This document shows, piece after piece, positions 56,451 through 64,000 of a DNA stretch of 64,000 nucleotides. The stretch is from Falsigemmobacter intermedius. GTDB lineage: Bacteria > Pseudomonadota > Alphaproteobacteria > Rhodobacterales > Rhodobacteraceae. The position numbers and the translations under genes are program-made. Every line of letters starts with the position of its first letter. Position 1 is the stretch's first letter. The stretch lies in the NCBI RefSeq assembly GCF_004054105.1, contig NZ_SBLC01000003.1:1-64000 (forward strand), read 5' to 3'. The notes under the pieces are model-generated. The model had not been told where the DNA came from. It did not search any database and saw only the letters and a list, made by a program, of their open reading frames with translations.

Positions 56451-57074
56451 TTACTTCGGGGTGGCGACGACATTGCCTTTGTAATCGACCGCGACATTGA
56501 CATCGGCCCCGTCAAGACGGCCGGTGCTGCGCCAGATGCCCTGATCGTCTTTGCTCATTTCAGCGACATCGGTGACGCCCCAGGCAATAGCACGGTCACG
56601 GGCCTGATTTTCGGTAAAGCTGTTGGCGCCTTCAAAGGGGGCACCGGCTTCCGGTTCGGTACGGTCAAAGGCATCGCCGTCGCAGGCTGAAAGAAATTCT
56701 TCCTTGCTGACGCCGCTCGCTGCGATCTCTTTGCCGTCGATGCGGGCGCGGGCGTAGTAAGAGGGCGCCTCGGTCTCGCTCAGAAGGCCGCTGCCATCGG
56801 TATCGCGGCGGGCAAATTCGGCTTCGCAGTCCATCGCCGGGGTGGCCGTCGTGGAGGTGCCGGCGGGGGCTGTGCCTGCCGGGGCCGTACCTGTGGGGGC
56901 GGTTTCAGCCGGGGCGGTGCCCGTGGGAGCAGTATCAGCCGGCGGCATGGTCACGGCCGGGGGGGCAGCAGGCGTATCGGCCGTGCCCGGGGTGGCCGGG
57001 GTCTGTGCCAGAGCGGGGGCAGCAAAGGCGAGCGCCAGAATGCCCGCCATCAACGGTGTCTTGTGGATCAGCAT
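56451..57074 (-). CDS. Exported protein with Ala/Pro/Thr repeats and one EF-hand loop
   Basis: A 207-residue protein. The signal peptide is LIHKTPLMAGILALAFAAPALA. Residues 50-75 are a GTAPA-type repeat (period five residues, 15 bases). A canonical EF-hand loop D91-x-D93-x-S95-x-L97-x-S99-x-x-E102 follows, in DTDGSGLLSETE. The last 50 residues contain RSTGRLDGADVNVAVDYKGNVVA, a short beta-rich tail. ATG 57074 follows GGAGGAAAACCG; the frame open to 57215 is not used. It is probably periplasmic and may bind calcium. Function unknown. Confidence 0.75.
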   Translation of the reverse strand: MLIHKTPLMAGILALAFAAPALAQTPATPGTADTPAAPPAVTMPPADTAPTGTAPAETAPTGTAPAGTAPAGTSTTATPAMDCEAEFARRDTDGSGLLSETEAPSYYARARIDGKEIAASGVSKEEFLSACDGDAFDRTEPEAGAPFEGANSFTENQARDRAIAWGVTDVAEMSKDDQGIWRSTGRLDGADVNVAVDYKGNVVATPK

Positions 57075-57301
57075 CGGTTTTCCTCCATTCGGCAGATTGA
57101 ATTGCTGATGAGGCAAGCCGCGCCGGGGGAGGGGAGTTCCTTTTGCTCTCAGGATCGTGAGCCGCGCAATTAGGGGGCGAAACGCATCGGCCCGATCGGA
57201 TCCCGGGTAACCCACGGAAGAAAATGGTTAATTAATCCATCGGGCGGTTGCTAAATCCAGAGTTGCAGCGATTATCCGCCATGGATCGGAAGCTGAACGG
57301 C

Positions 57302-57329
57302 AAAAGCCGGCCCAACGGGGCCGGCTTTC
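57302..57329 (-). terminator. Terminator downstream of the PotD-like gene
   Basis: Arms AAAGCCGGCCC and GGGCCGGCTTT around a short loop; a T-run follows on the minus strand. Confidence 0.8.
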
Positions 57330-57353
57330 AAAAATCTGTGGAACATATACCGC

Positions 57354-58403
57354 TCAGAAACCGGCTTTGATTTTCTCAAATTCCGCCAGCTGACGCTCAC
57401 GCAGTTTGGGGTCATTGGGAACCTGCGCGAGGGTCGGTGCAGAAATCTCCTGCAGGCCGGCTTTCAGCAAGGTCGCCTGATCGATGGATTCCATGCCTTT
57501 CTGGTTGGAATGGCCATAGCCCATCTCATCCAGCAGCGGCTGGGCCGCATCGGCGCGGATCCAGGAGTTTACAAAGTCGTAAAGCTTCTCTTCCGAGCCG
57601 GGGCCGTCTTTCATATTCACGAAGCCACAGGTGAAGGTGGCCGAGCCCTCCTTCGCCTCACGCTGGAAGCCCACGGGGAAATTCTCTGCCTGCAGCAGCG
57701 CCACGCCGTCATTCCAGGACCAGGAGATGCTGACTGCACCTGCGGCCATCTGCTGGATCTGATCGGCCGGGTCCGCCCAGTAGTGGTACACATTCTCATG
57801 GGCCTTGCGCAGCCAGTCGGCAGCGGCCTGATACTGCTCTTCGGTGACATTGGTCCAGTCGGTCACGCCGGTAGCCAGATAGGCCAGCGACCAGACGTCA
57901 TCGGAGCTGTCGGGCAGCGAGATGCGGCCCTGGTATTTCGGGTTCACGAAGACCTGAAGTGAGGCGACATCCTCAGCCGGGACGGTCTCGGTGTTATAAG
58001 CGACAGCCGTCACCCCCCAGTAAGAGGGCAGGAACCAGACGCCCTTGTCGTCTTTGAAGATCTCCGAATCCAGCATCTCGGGGTAGATGTCGTTGAAGGC
58101 CGGGATCTTTGAGGTGTCCCAGGGTTCAATCAGGCCCGCGTCGCGGTATTTCGACACCATCTGCGAGCAGGGGTGAACGCCATCCACCCGGAAGCCCGAG
58201 ACGACCTTCTGGAAGGCCTCATCGTCATCGCCAAAGAGTGCGAAGGTGGGCTTCTGGCCGTGTTTGGCGACGTAATCCGTAAAGAGGCCATCGACCTCAA
58301 AACCGGCCCAGTCAAAGATCGTCAGATCAGCATCTGCCGAGAATGCCGGTGTGCCGAGAAAGGTTACGGCAGAAAGAAGAAGGGCGGATTTGCGGATCAT
58401 CAT
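57354..58403 (-). CDS. Orphan PotD-like extracellular solute-binding protein
   Basis: A 349-residue periplasmic binding protein of the spermidine/putrescine (PotD, ABC type 1 family) class. Signal peptide: MIRKSALLLSAVTFLGTPAFS. The mature protein begins DADLTIFDWAGFEVDGLF; FLPSYWGVTAVAYNTE is a typical hinge-region pattern. Usually encoded with two permeases and an ATPase, none of which is present here. ATG 58403 starts the gene. The substrate may be a polyamine or another small cation; context gives no help. Confidence 0.85.
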   Translation of the reverse strand: MMIRKSALLLSAVTFLGTPAFSADADLTIFDWAGFEVDGLFTDYVAKHGQKPTFALFGDDDEAFQKVVSGFRVDGVHPCSQMVSKYRDAGLIEPWDTSKIPAFNDIYPEMLDSEIFKDDKGVWFLPSYWGVTAVAYNTETVPAEDVASLQVFVNPKYQGRISLPDSSDDVWSLAYLATGVTDWTNVTEEQYQAAADWLRKAHENVYHYWADPADQIQQMAAGAVSISWSWNDGVALLQAENFPVGFQREAKEGSATFTCGFVNMKDGPGSEEKLYDFVNSWIRADAAQPLLDEMGYGHSNQKGMESIDQATLLKAGLQEISAPTLAQVPNDPKLRERQLAEFEKIKAGF

Positions 58404-58620
58404 TGGTCCTCAAAGCGGGGGATGTCAGGTTTGGGAGCCTAGCGAAGGCCAGAGCCGCCCTCAAGCACGAAGAGTGCGCGCGGGCAGGGTGCGCGCCCCG
58501 GTGGCAGAAAATTGACTGCAACTTTTTCGCGACTGCCTGCGGCTTATGCACCAAAAAAGAGATGCAAAGCCGGATCCATCGGGCATAGTCGGGCAGGTGG
58601 GGCAGCAATGGCAGTCTAAC

Positions 58621-59139
58621 GTGATCACTCAGCGCTGGTGCCTGCAGATGGCACGCTTTAACCGCTGGCAGAACCATCTGCTGCTGGAATATCTGGCGAC
58701 GCTGCCGGTGCCGCGTCTGCGCGGGCTTCTGATGGCCCGGGAGGGGGCCTTCGGCGATCTTCTGTCGCGCGCTCTGGTGCGCGATCTGATCTGGATGCGC
58801 CGTCTTGAGCAGGTCTCAGAGGTCTTGCACCCCGCCCTGGCTGAGGGGCTGGCGCAGGTCGATTTTTCGGCCTGGCGGCGCGAGCGGCTGAATGTCGATG
58901 CGCTTCTGGTGGCCTGGGCGGCGCGGCAGGGTCCGGAGGGGACTTCGGGGCAGCTTTACTGGTATGCTCCGGAAAGCGGACGGGTGGTGTCGCAGCCGCT
59001 CGGGCTTTGTCTGACCCAGGTGTTCTGGGCGCAGGGTGAGGCGCGGGGGCGGGTCTGTGAGTATCTGGCGCGCGAGGGCCTTGCGCCCGATCTGCCGGAT
59101 CTCCTGTCACTGCCCGAAGATGTCGAGTGGATGGGTTGA
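58621..59139 (+). CDS. DinB-fold protein lacking the metal-binding histidines
   Basis: A 172-residue protein of the DinB/YfiT four-helix fold. The N terminus (WCLQMARFNRWQNHLLLEYL) and the C-terminal pattern (PLGLCLTQVFWAQGEARGRV) align with DinB proteins, but the histidines that hold the metal in that family (HxxNHxTHHRG type) are replaced by Q, A and E. The start is GTG 58621; ATG 58546 is possible. It lies 68 bases before kynU and on the same strand. Its role is unknown; a non-catalytic role is possible. Confidence 0.72.
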   Translation: MITQRWCLQMARFNRWQNHLLLEYLATLPVPRLRGLLMAREGAFGDLLSRALVRDLIWMRRLEQVSEVLHPALAEGLAQVDFSAWRRERLNVDALLVAWAARQGPEGTSGQLYWYAPESGRVVSQPLGLCLTQVFWAQGEARGRVCEYLAREGLAPDLPDLLSLPEDVEWMG

Positions 59140-59207
59140 CGCTTTAAGCTTGAAACTTCTGCCGCGCTTTGTTTCACTGCCCTCCACACCTGCCACGGAG
59201 CGGCGCT

Positions 59208-60404
59208 ATGACGGTCGATTTCAACGCAACCAAAGCCCTGTTTGATCTGCCTGAGGGCCTGATCTACCTCGACGGCAATTCGCTGGGGCCGCTGCCCAGG
59301 GCAGTGCCTGCGCGCATCGCTGAGGCCGTGCAGCAGGAGTGGGGCGCCATGCTGATCACCGCCTGGAACCGGGCCGGCTGGATGGAGATGCCGCGCCGCG
59401 TTGGTGACCGGATCGCCCGGCTGATCGGGGCCGAAGCAGGCGCGGTGGTCATGGGCGATACGCTCTCGATCAAGGTATATCAGGCGCTGGCATCGGCCCT
59501 CGAGCTGCGCCCCGAGCGGCGGGTGGTTCTGTCGGACACCGGAAACTTTCCCTCTGACCTCTATATCGCCGACGGACTTTTGCGCACGCTCGGGCCGGAT
59601 TACGTTCTGAAAACCGTAGCCCCGGAAGAGGTCGCGGAGGCGATTGATGAGACGGTGGCGGCCATTCTCATAACTGAGGTCGATTACCGCACGGGGCGGC
59701 GTCACGACATGGCAGCGCTGACCGCCAGGGCCCATGCCGCGGGGGCGCTGGCGATCTGGGATCTGGCGCATAGTGCAGGGGCGGTGGATTGCGAAGTGGC
59801 CGCAGGCGGCGCTGATTTCGCGGTCGGCTGCAGCTATAAATATCTCAACTCCGGCCCCGGCGGCCCGGCATTTATCTATGTGGCCCCGCGTCTGGCCGAT
59901 CAGGTGCGCCCGGCGCTTTCAGGCTGGCTGGGCCATGAAAGCCCCTTCGCCTTTGATCTGGCCTATCGCCCCGGCACCGGGATTGAGCGGATGCGGGTCG
60001 GCACGCCGCCGATCCTGCAGCTTGCCGCCCTCGATGCGGCGCTCGATGTCTGGGAGGGGGTTTCGGTTCAGGATCTGCGCGCCCGTTCGCTGGAACTGAC
60101 CGATGCCTTCATCGCCGGTGTCACCGCGAAATGTCCGGGTCTGGACCTGGCCACGCCCCTCGATCACAAATCCCGCGGCTCGCAGGTCAGCTTCCGCCAT
60201 CCTGAGGGCTATGCCGTGATGCAGGCGCTGATCGCCCGCGGTGTGGTGGGGGATTTCCGCGCTCCCGATATTCTGCGCTTTGGCTTCACGCCGCTTTACA
60301 TCGGGCTTGACGAGGTGAACCGCGCCGTGGACATCCTTGCCGAAATTCTTGCCACCCGGGCCTGGGACCGGGCGGACTATAAGATGAAAGCCGCTGTGAC
60401 CTGA
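59208..60404 (+). CDS. kynU: Kynureninase
   Basis: A 398-residue PLP enzyme that cleaves kynurenine to anthranilate and alanine. The start region is [18 protein letters not shown]; the PLP-lysine motif is [15 protein letters not shown]; the YKFADVL-like C-terminal pattern is [16 protein letters not shown] 59208 follows a CGGAG site. It belongs with kynA in tryptophan degradation. The formamidase that links the two steps is not in the window. Confidence 0.93.
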   Translation: MTVDFNATKALFDLPEGLIYLDGNSLGPLPRAVPARIAEAVQQEWGAMLITAWNRAGWMEMPRRVGDRIARLIGAEAGAVVMGDTLSIKVYQALASALELRPERRVVLSDTGNFPSDLYIADGLLRTLGPDYVLKTVAPEEVAEAIDETVAAILITEVDYRTGRRHDMAALTARAHAAGALAIWDLAHSAGAVDCEVAAGGADFAVGCSYKYLNSGPGGPAFIYVAPRLADQVRPALSGWLGHESPFAFDLAYRPGTGIERMRVGTPPILQLAALDAALDVWEGVSVQDLRARSLELTDAFIAGVTAKCPGLDLATPLDHKSRGSQVSFRHPEGYAVMQALIARGVVGDFRAPDILRFGFTPLYIGLDEVNRAVDILAEILATRAWDRADYKMKAAVT

Positions 60405-60528
60405 TGGAACGACTGCCGCCTCTGTGCCGCCCTGCGGCCTGGGCCTGCCTCTGGCGCAGGATGGCGGAGCTTTGGGTGGGGACGTGCCGGGCCTGAGCCC
60501 TCTCGTCCCCTTTTACCCGGAGCCAGAT

Positions 60529-61368
60529 ATGAGCCAGTGTCCCTATAATCCCGCCCGCGAGGGCGCTCAGATGTCGTTTCAGGACCGGATGTCCTATGTC
60601 GATTATCTGCAGCTCGATACCATCCTTTCAGCCCAGACACCGCTGTCGGATTCTCATGATGAGATGCTGTTCATCATCCAGCATCAGACCTCTGAACTGT
60701 GGATGCGCCTCGCCCTCCATGAAATGGAGGCCTGCCGTCAGGCGCTTTCGCAAGACCGTCTGCGCCCGGCCTTCAAGATGCTCAGCCGGATTGCGCGGAT
60801 CTTTGAGCAGCTGAATTCGGCCTGGGATGTTCTGCGCACCATGACGCCCAGCGATTATCAGAGCTTCCGCCCCAGTCTGGGGCAAAGCTCGGGCTTTCAG
60901 TCGGCGCAGTACCGGCTGATCGAATATGCGGTGGGCAATCGCAACCTCGCCATGCTTGGCCCCCATGCGCATCGCCCCGATCTGATGGCAGCGCTGGAGG
61001 CCGAATTGGCAAAGCCCTCGCTTTATGATGAGGCGCTGCGCGCGCTTGCGCGGATGGGCCTGCCGGTGCCACAGGACATCCTCACCCGCGATCTGCGCAG
61101 CCCCTGGGTGGAAGATCCGCGCATTGAGGCGGTCTGGTGCGAAGTCTACCGCAATCCCGACCGCTGGTGGGAAGCCTATGAACTGGCTGAGAAGCTGGTG
61201 GATTTTGAGGATTACTTCCGCCGCTGGCGCTTTAACCATGTCACCACGGTGGAGCGGGTGATCGGCTTCCGGCGCGGCACCGGCGGCACCGAGGGGGTCA
61301 GCTATCTGCGCCGTATGCTGGAGGTGGAGCTTTTCCCTGAGTTGTGGCGCATGCGAAGCACACTCTGA
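60529..61368 (+). CDS. kynA: Tryptophan 2,3-dioxygenase
   Basis: A 279-residue heme dioxygenase opening the indole ring of tryptophan to N-formylkynurenine. [14 protein letters not shown] and [15 protein letters not shown] are conserved N-terminal elements. [13 protein letters not shown] contains the substrate-binding loop and [20 protein letters not shown] the heme-pocket region. ATG 60529 has a GGAG site; the frame open to 60424 is not needed. kynU ends 124 bases upstream in the same direction, so both are probably co-transcribed. Confidence 0.93.
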   Translation: MSQCPYNPAREGAQMSFQDRMSYVDYLQLDTILSAQTPLSDSHDEMLFIIQHQTSELWMRLALHEMEACRQALSQDRLRPAFKMLSRIARIFEQLNSAWDVLRTMTPSDYQSFRPSLGQSSGFQSAQYRLIEYAVGNRNLAMLGPHAHRPDLMAALEAELAKPSLYDEALRALARMGLPVPQDILTRDLRSPWVEDPRIEAVWCEVYRNPDRWWEAYELAEKLVDFEDYFRRWRFNHVTTVERVIGFRRGTGGTEGVSYLRRMLEVELFPELWRMRSTL

Positions 61369-61458
61369 CCCTCTCCCGGGGGGTGGGGCTTTCCCGCCCC
61401 TTCCTTCGGGGCAAAAAACATTGCAAGTATCTCCCGATGGAATAACCCCGGAGAGGGT

Positions 61459-62106
61459 ATGAAAAAGCTCATTCTTACGGCTGCTCTGTTTGCTCTGGCA
61501 GCCTGCACCTGGGACCCGGAGAAGGGTCAGTTCGTTCCCAAACCCCCGCCGCCCATCGCGGAAGAGCTTCAGCCGCTGGACTGGTCCGCGCGCGAAGACG
61601 CCGGATTTAAAATTCCGGCCGTCGATCCGGCGAAAGTGCCGGTGCAGTATCAGCGCACTCTGGTGCCGAACCCGCTGCCCGAAGAGGCCCCGGGCACGAT
61701 CCTCGTCGACACCACGACGCGCCATCTTTACCTGATCCAGGATGAGCGCTCGGCGCTGCGCTATGGCATTGGCGTGGGTAAAGACGGCTTTGGCTGGAAG
61801 GGCGAGACGGTGGTGAACCACAAGGCCCGCTGGCCGAAATGGACGCCGCCCCCGGAGATGATCAAGCGCACTCCCTCGCTTGAGCGCTGGAAAGACGGCC
61901 AGCCCGGCGGCCCGAAGAACCCGCTCGGGGCGCGGGCCATCTATCTTTATAAAGACGGTCACGACACGGGCTTCCGCATCCATGGCACGCCGGAATGGCG
62001 CTCGATCGGCACCAATGCTTCGGCCGGCTGCTTCCGGATGATCCAGCAGGATGTGATTGACCTGCACGCCCGGGTCACGCCCGGGGCAAAGGTCATCGTA
62101 CGCTGA
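61459..62106 (+). CDS. L,D-transpeptidase (YkuD) lipoprotein
   Basis: A 215-residue protein. The lipobox L-A-A-C16 makes it a probable lipoprotein. The YkuD catalytic motif is HGTPEWRSIGTNASAGCFRM, with the nucleophile cysteine near residue 195. Such enzymes make 3-3 crosslinks in peptidoglycan or attach proteins to it in the periplasm. ATG 61459 follows a GGAGAGGG site. Proline-rich region (residues 25-40) after the lipid anchor is a spacer. Confidence 0.88.
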   Translation: MKKLILTAALFALAACTWDPEKGQFVPKPPPPIAEELQPLDWSAREDAGFKIPAVDPAKVPVQYQRTLVPNPLPEEAPGTILVDTTTRHLYLIQDERSALRYGIGVGKDGFGWKGETVVNHKARWPKWTPPPEMIKRTPSLERWKDGQPGGPKNPLGARAIYLYKDGHDTGFRIHGTPEWRSIGTNASAGCFRMIQQDVIDLHARVTPGAKVIVR

Positions 62107-62238
62107 CTTTAAGCCGGGGGCAGAGTGCATCTTCCCCCGGTTGAAACGTTTATTTTTTCAGCGTTATACCCGGCGGTTCTTGACTTTCCCTCCGCGCCTT
62201 GCACCCATCCCCGCATCATTCTGAAGGGGAGGCGCGCC

Positions 62239-63357
62239 ATGCGTCACATGTTGAGAACGACCGCTCTGAGCGCGGTGCTGTTGGGCTCAGCGAGCCAGGC
62301 CTTTGCCAATACCGACGGCTTTCACACCGTCAACGGCTACCGCGATGCCCAGGGCCAGGTCGGCTTCGAGCTGACGCAGATCGGCGGTTATGGTGAACTG
62401 ATCGTCGACGTTCAGGGGTTCGGCGGCATGGCATTCGGCAAATGCGTCCTGGCCTTCAAACGCGCGGCAGACGGCAGCATTGAGGATGCCACGCCCGTGC
62501 AGCAGCAAAGCGCGGCAAGTTGCCCTTCTGAGATCGCCTTTACCTCAAAGCCGGGCGAGAACGGCATGCTTTCGGTGACGTTCACCGAAGGTGGTCCCCT
62601 GAAAGGCAATACCTACGATCTCTTCACCGTGCTTCGTCCCTTCACCGAAGCCGATGCCGTTACCGCGCCCAAGGGCTTTGACATCCTGGGCATGACCATC
62701 GGCGAAGAGCGCCCGGCTATTGAGGCCAAACTGACCGCCGAAGGTTTTGCCCGCCTTGAGGGGCACAGCGATACGCTGAGCTACCGCGACGGCAGCACCC
62801 GCGCGCTGGAAATCTGGGGCAAAGGCACCGCGGCTGTCGGCAATAAGCCCGAAGATTATCTCTACATCACCTGGACCTCGAAGCTCGAAGGCGACCAGGA
62901 GCCGGAAAAGGTCGCCTTCCTCGGCCGCGAGTGGAGCGTCCCGGCCTCGGCCAACCTCGCCATTGCGGTGCTGGATAAATCGCTGGCCGAAAAGCACGGC
63001 CAAGGCGCGATGAAGGGCCACATCTACTATGACCGCGCCGGGACGGCCGACCCCAAGGCCTATGGCGACGTCTGCGATGAGAAGATCCATCTTCAGGGCG
63101 TGAGCGTGCCCTACAGCAGCATCGGCATGAGAAGCGATGGGGAAACCCTGAAGATTGCCTGCGGGGCCTCGGTCATCATCTACACCGGCGAAGATTTCCA
63201 GGCACCGGGCCGCGCCTCGCTGATGAAGGTAGAACTGCGTAAAGGCGATGTGGCCTATGCAGATTTCTGGAAAACCTGGTCGCCGGCAGAGGCTAAACGC
63301 CTTCAGGAGGCCTATGAGCTGCAAAAGGGCATGACGGGCGCCGCCCCCAAGCTCTGA
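62239..63357 (+). CDS. Exported hypothetical protein
   Basis: A 372-residue protein with a Sec signal peptide (LRTTALSAVLLGSASQAFA). The mature part has no motif I recognise; it contains regular polar beta-like stretches (VGFELTQIGGYGELIVDV) and cysteine pairs. ATG 62239 follows AGGGGAGGC; the frame open to 62125 is not used. The last 100 residues include YIYTGEDF-like segments. Probably periplasmic. It is a lineage-specific unknown. Confidence 0.7.
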   Translation: MRHMLRTTALSAVLLGSASQAFANTDGFHTVNGYRDAQGQVGFELTQIGGYGELIVDVQGFGGMAFGKCVLAFKRAADGSIEDATPVQQQSAASCPSEIAFTSKPGENGMLSVTFTEGGPLKGNTYDLFTVLRPFTEADAVTAPKGFDILGMTIGEERPAIEAKLTAEGFARLEGHSDTLSYRDGSTRALEIWGKGTAAVGNKPEDYLYITWTSKLEGDQEPEKVAFLGREWSVPASANLAIAVLDKSLAEKHGQGAMKGHIYYDRAGTADPKAYGDVCDEKIHLQGVSVPYSSIGMRSDGETLKIACGASVIIYTGEDFQAPGRASLMKVELRKGDVAYADFWKTWSPAEAKRLQEAYELQKGMTGAAPKL

Positions 63358-63377
63358 GCCTGAGATCCTGACAGTGA

Positions 63378-63406
63378 GCCGCCCGTTTACCGCGGGCGGC
63401 TTTTTT
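63378..63406 (+). terminator. Terminator of the exported protein gene
   Basis: Arms GCCGCCCG and CGGGCGGC with a TTTACCG loop, followed by TTTTTT. Confidence 0.9.
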
Positions 63407-63470
63407 CTGCCCGGCGGTCTGTGCAAACGGTCCTGCGACCGCCCGTCAGCCATTCCGGCATTTGCCAAAG

Positions 63471-63497
63471 AAAAACCCCGCCCGGTGGGGCGGGGTT
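63471..63497 (-). terminator. Terminator of gatB
   Basis: On the minus strand: arms CCCCGCCC and GGGCGGGG with a 4-base loop, followed by TTTTT. It lies 23 bases after the gatB stop. Confidence 0.88.
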
Positions 63498-63519
63498 CTC
63501 GCTGTCAGCAGGCCGCTTC

Positions 63520-64000
63520 TCAGAGGCCGAGTTTGGCGTTGACGATGTCGTTCACTGCCGCCGGGTTGGCTTTGCCGCCGGTCGCCTTCATCACCTGGCC
63601 CACGAACCAGCCCGCAAGTTTCGGGTTCTGCTTCGCTTTCTCGACCTGAGCGGGGTTGGCGGCGATGATATCATCGACGGCCTTTTCGATCGCGCCGGTG
63701 TCGGTCACCTGCTTCATGCCGCGCTCTTCGACGATGACCGCCGGATCGCCGCCTTCGGTCCAGAGGATCTCAAAGAGATCCTTCGCCAGTTTGCCCGAGA
63801 TCACCTGTGCGCCAAGCAGATCCAGCAGGCCGCCAAGCTGGGCTGCCGAAACCGGACTCGAGGCGATGTCGAGACCCTCTTTGTTCAGACGGCCGAACAG
63901 CTCGTTAATGACCCAGTTGGCAGCGATCTTGCCGTCGCGGCCCTGGGCCACAGCGTCAAAATAGGCCCCCGCATCAAGTTCGGCGGTCAGAACCGAGGCG
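63520..64000 (-). CDS. gatB: Aspartyl/glutamyl-tRNA amidotransferase subunit B, C-terminal part (cut by window end)
   Basis: About 160 residues of the C-terminal end of GatB are present; the frame continues beyond base 64000. The stretch [20 protein letters not shown] and the final GatB/YqeY domain ([31 protein letters not shown]) are typical. GatB works with GatA and GatC to amidate Glu-tRNA(Gln) and Asp-tRNA(Asn). The apparent Met/GTG at 63951 is internal. A terminator lies downstream. Confidence 0.93.
   Translation of the reverse strand, partial: ASVLTAELDAGAYFDAVAQGRDGKIAANWVINELFGRLNKEGLDIASSPVSAAQLGGLLDLLGAQVISGKLAKDLFEILWTEGGDPAVIVEERGMKQVTDTGAIEKAVDDIIAANPAQVEKAKQNPKLAGWFVGQVMKATGGKANPAAVNDIVNAKLGL

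Noticed and set aside
61369-61458. Possible terminator after kynA (GCCCC-TTCCTT-GGGGC)
   Set aside because: The hairpin is followed by A and not T residues on the plus strand, so it is not a convincing terminator for kynA.
60628-62130. 500-codon minus-strand frame opposite kynA and the L,D-transpeptidase gene
   Set aside because: Both plus-strand genes have catalytic motifs; the minus frame has none.

Overview
The window is chromosomal DNA of a high-GC alphaproteobacterium, almost certainly of the family Rhodobacteraceae. The evidence is a chvI-chvG-hprK-rapZ-EIIA(Man)-ptsH block, a Rieske/cytochrome b/cytochrome c1 (petABC) operon, the lineage-typical order of housekeeping genes (greA, ETF-QO, ispE, valS, murD, purA, secG, pyrG, gatB), and many small lineage-restricted proteins. 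I see no tRNA, rRNA, CRISPR array or complete insertion sequence.

Layout. 198-4657: an envelope-stress two-component system joined to a permease-less regulatory PTS. 4722-6172: a membrane protein and greA on the minus strand. 6474-10781: ETF-ubiquinone oxidoreductase, a periplasmic TPR protein and ispE. 10823-12618: an ornithine-type decarboxylase divergent from an Lrp-type regulator, with a clear palindromic operator between them. 12686-19473: valS, murD, polyprenyl diphosphate synthase, a TrmN6-like methyltransferase and a 55-residue DUF465 protein. 19871-22564: the bc1 operon. 22808-29434: a branched-chain-amino-acid-type ABC transporter with an embedded acyl-CoA synthetase. 29556-37528: a DMT exporter, thiamine pyrophosphokinase, a large low-complexity protein, DUF2842, purA, secG and pyrG.

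The accessory part starts near 37.6 kb. 37852-40574 holds a ring-cleavage-type VOC protein, a glutathionyl-hydroquinone reductase and a LysR regulator, preceded by operator-like repeats. 40635-46700 is a tightly coupled six-gene operon (KASIII-like condensing enzyme, extended SDR, metallo-beta-lactamase-fold hydrolase, CoF-synthetase/PaaK-like adenylating enzyme, GNAT-like protein, Rieske oxygenase). A convergent thiolase plus ATP-grasp pair (46720-49053) faces it. This looks like a small-molecule biosynthetic locus, and I cannot name its product. 50538-55087 is a remnant of a type VI secretion system: tssL followed by a tssM reading frame interrupted by two in-frame stop codons (TGA at 52973, TAG at 53336). 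A transposase-like helix-turn-helix fragment lies next to it.

55592-63357 has stress and exported proteins (one with an EF-hand loop), an orphan PotD-like binding protein, a DinB-fold protein lacking the expected metal histidines, kynU and kynA, an L,D-transpeptidase lipoprotein and another exported protein. The window ends inside gatB on the minus strand.
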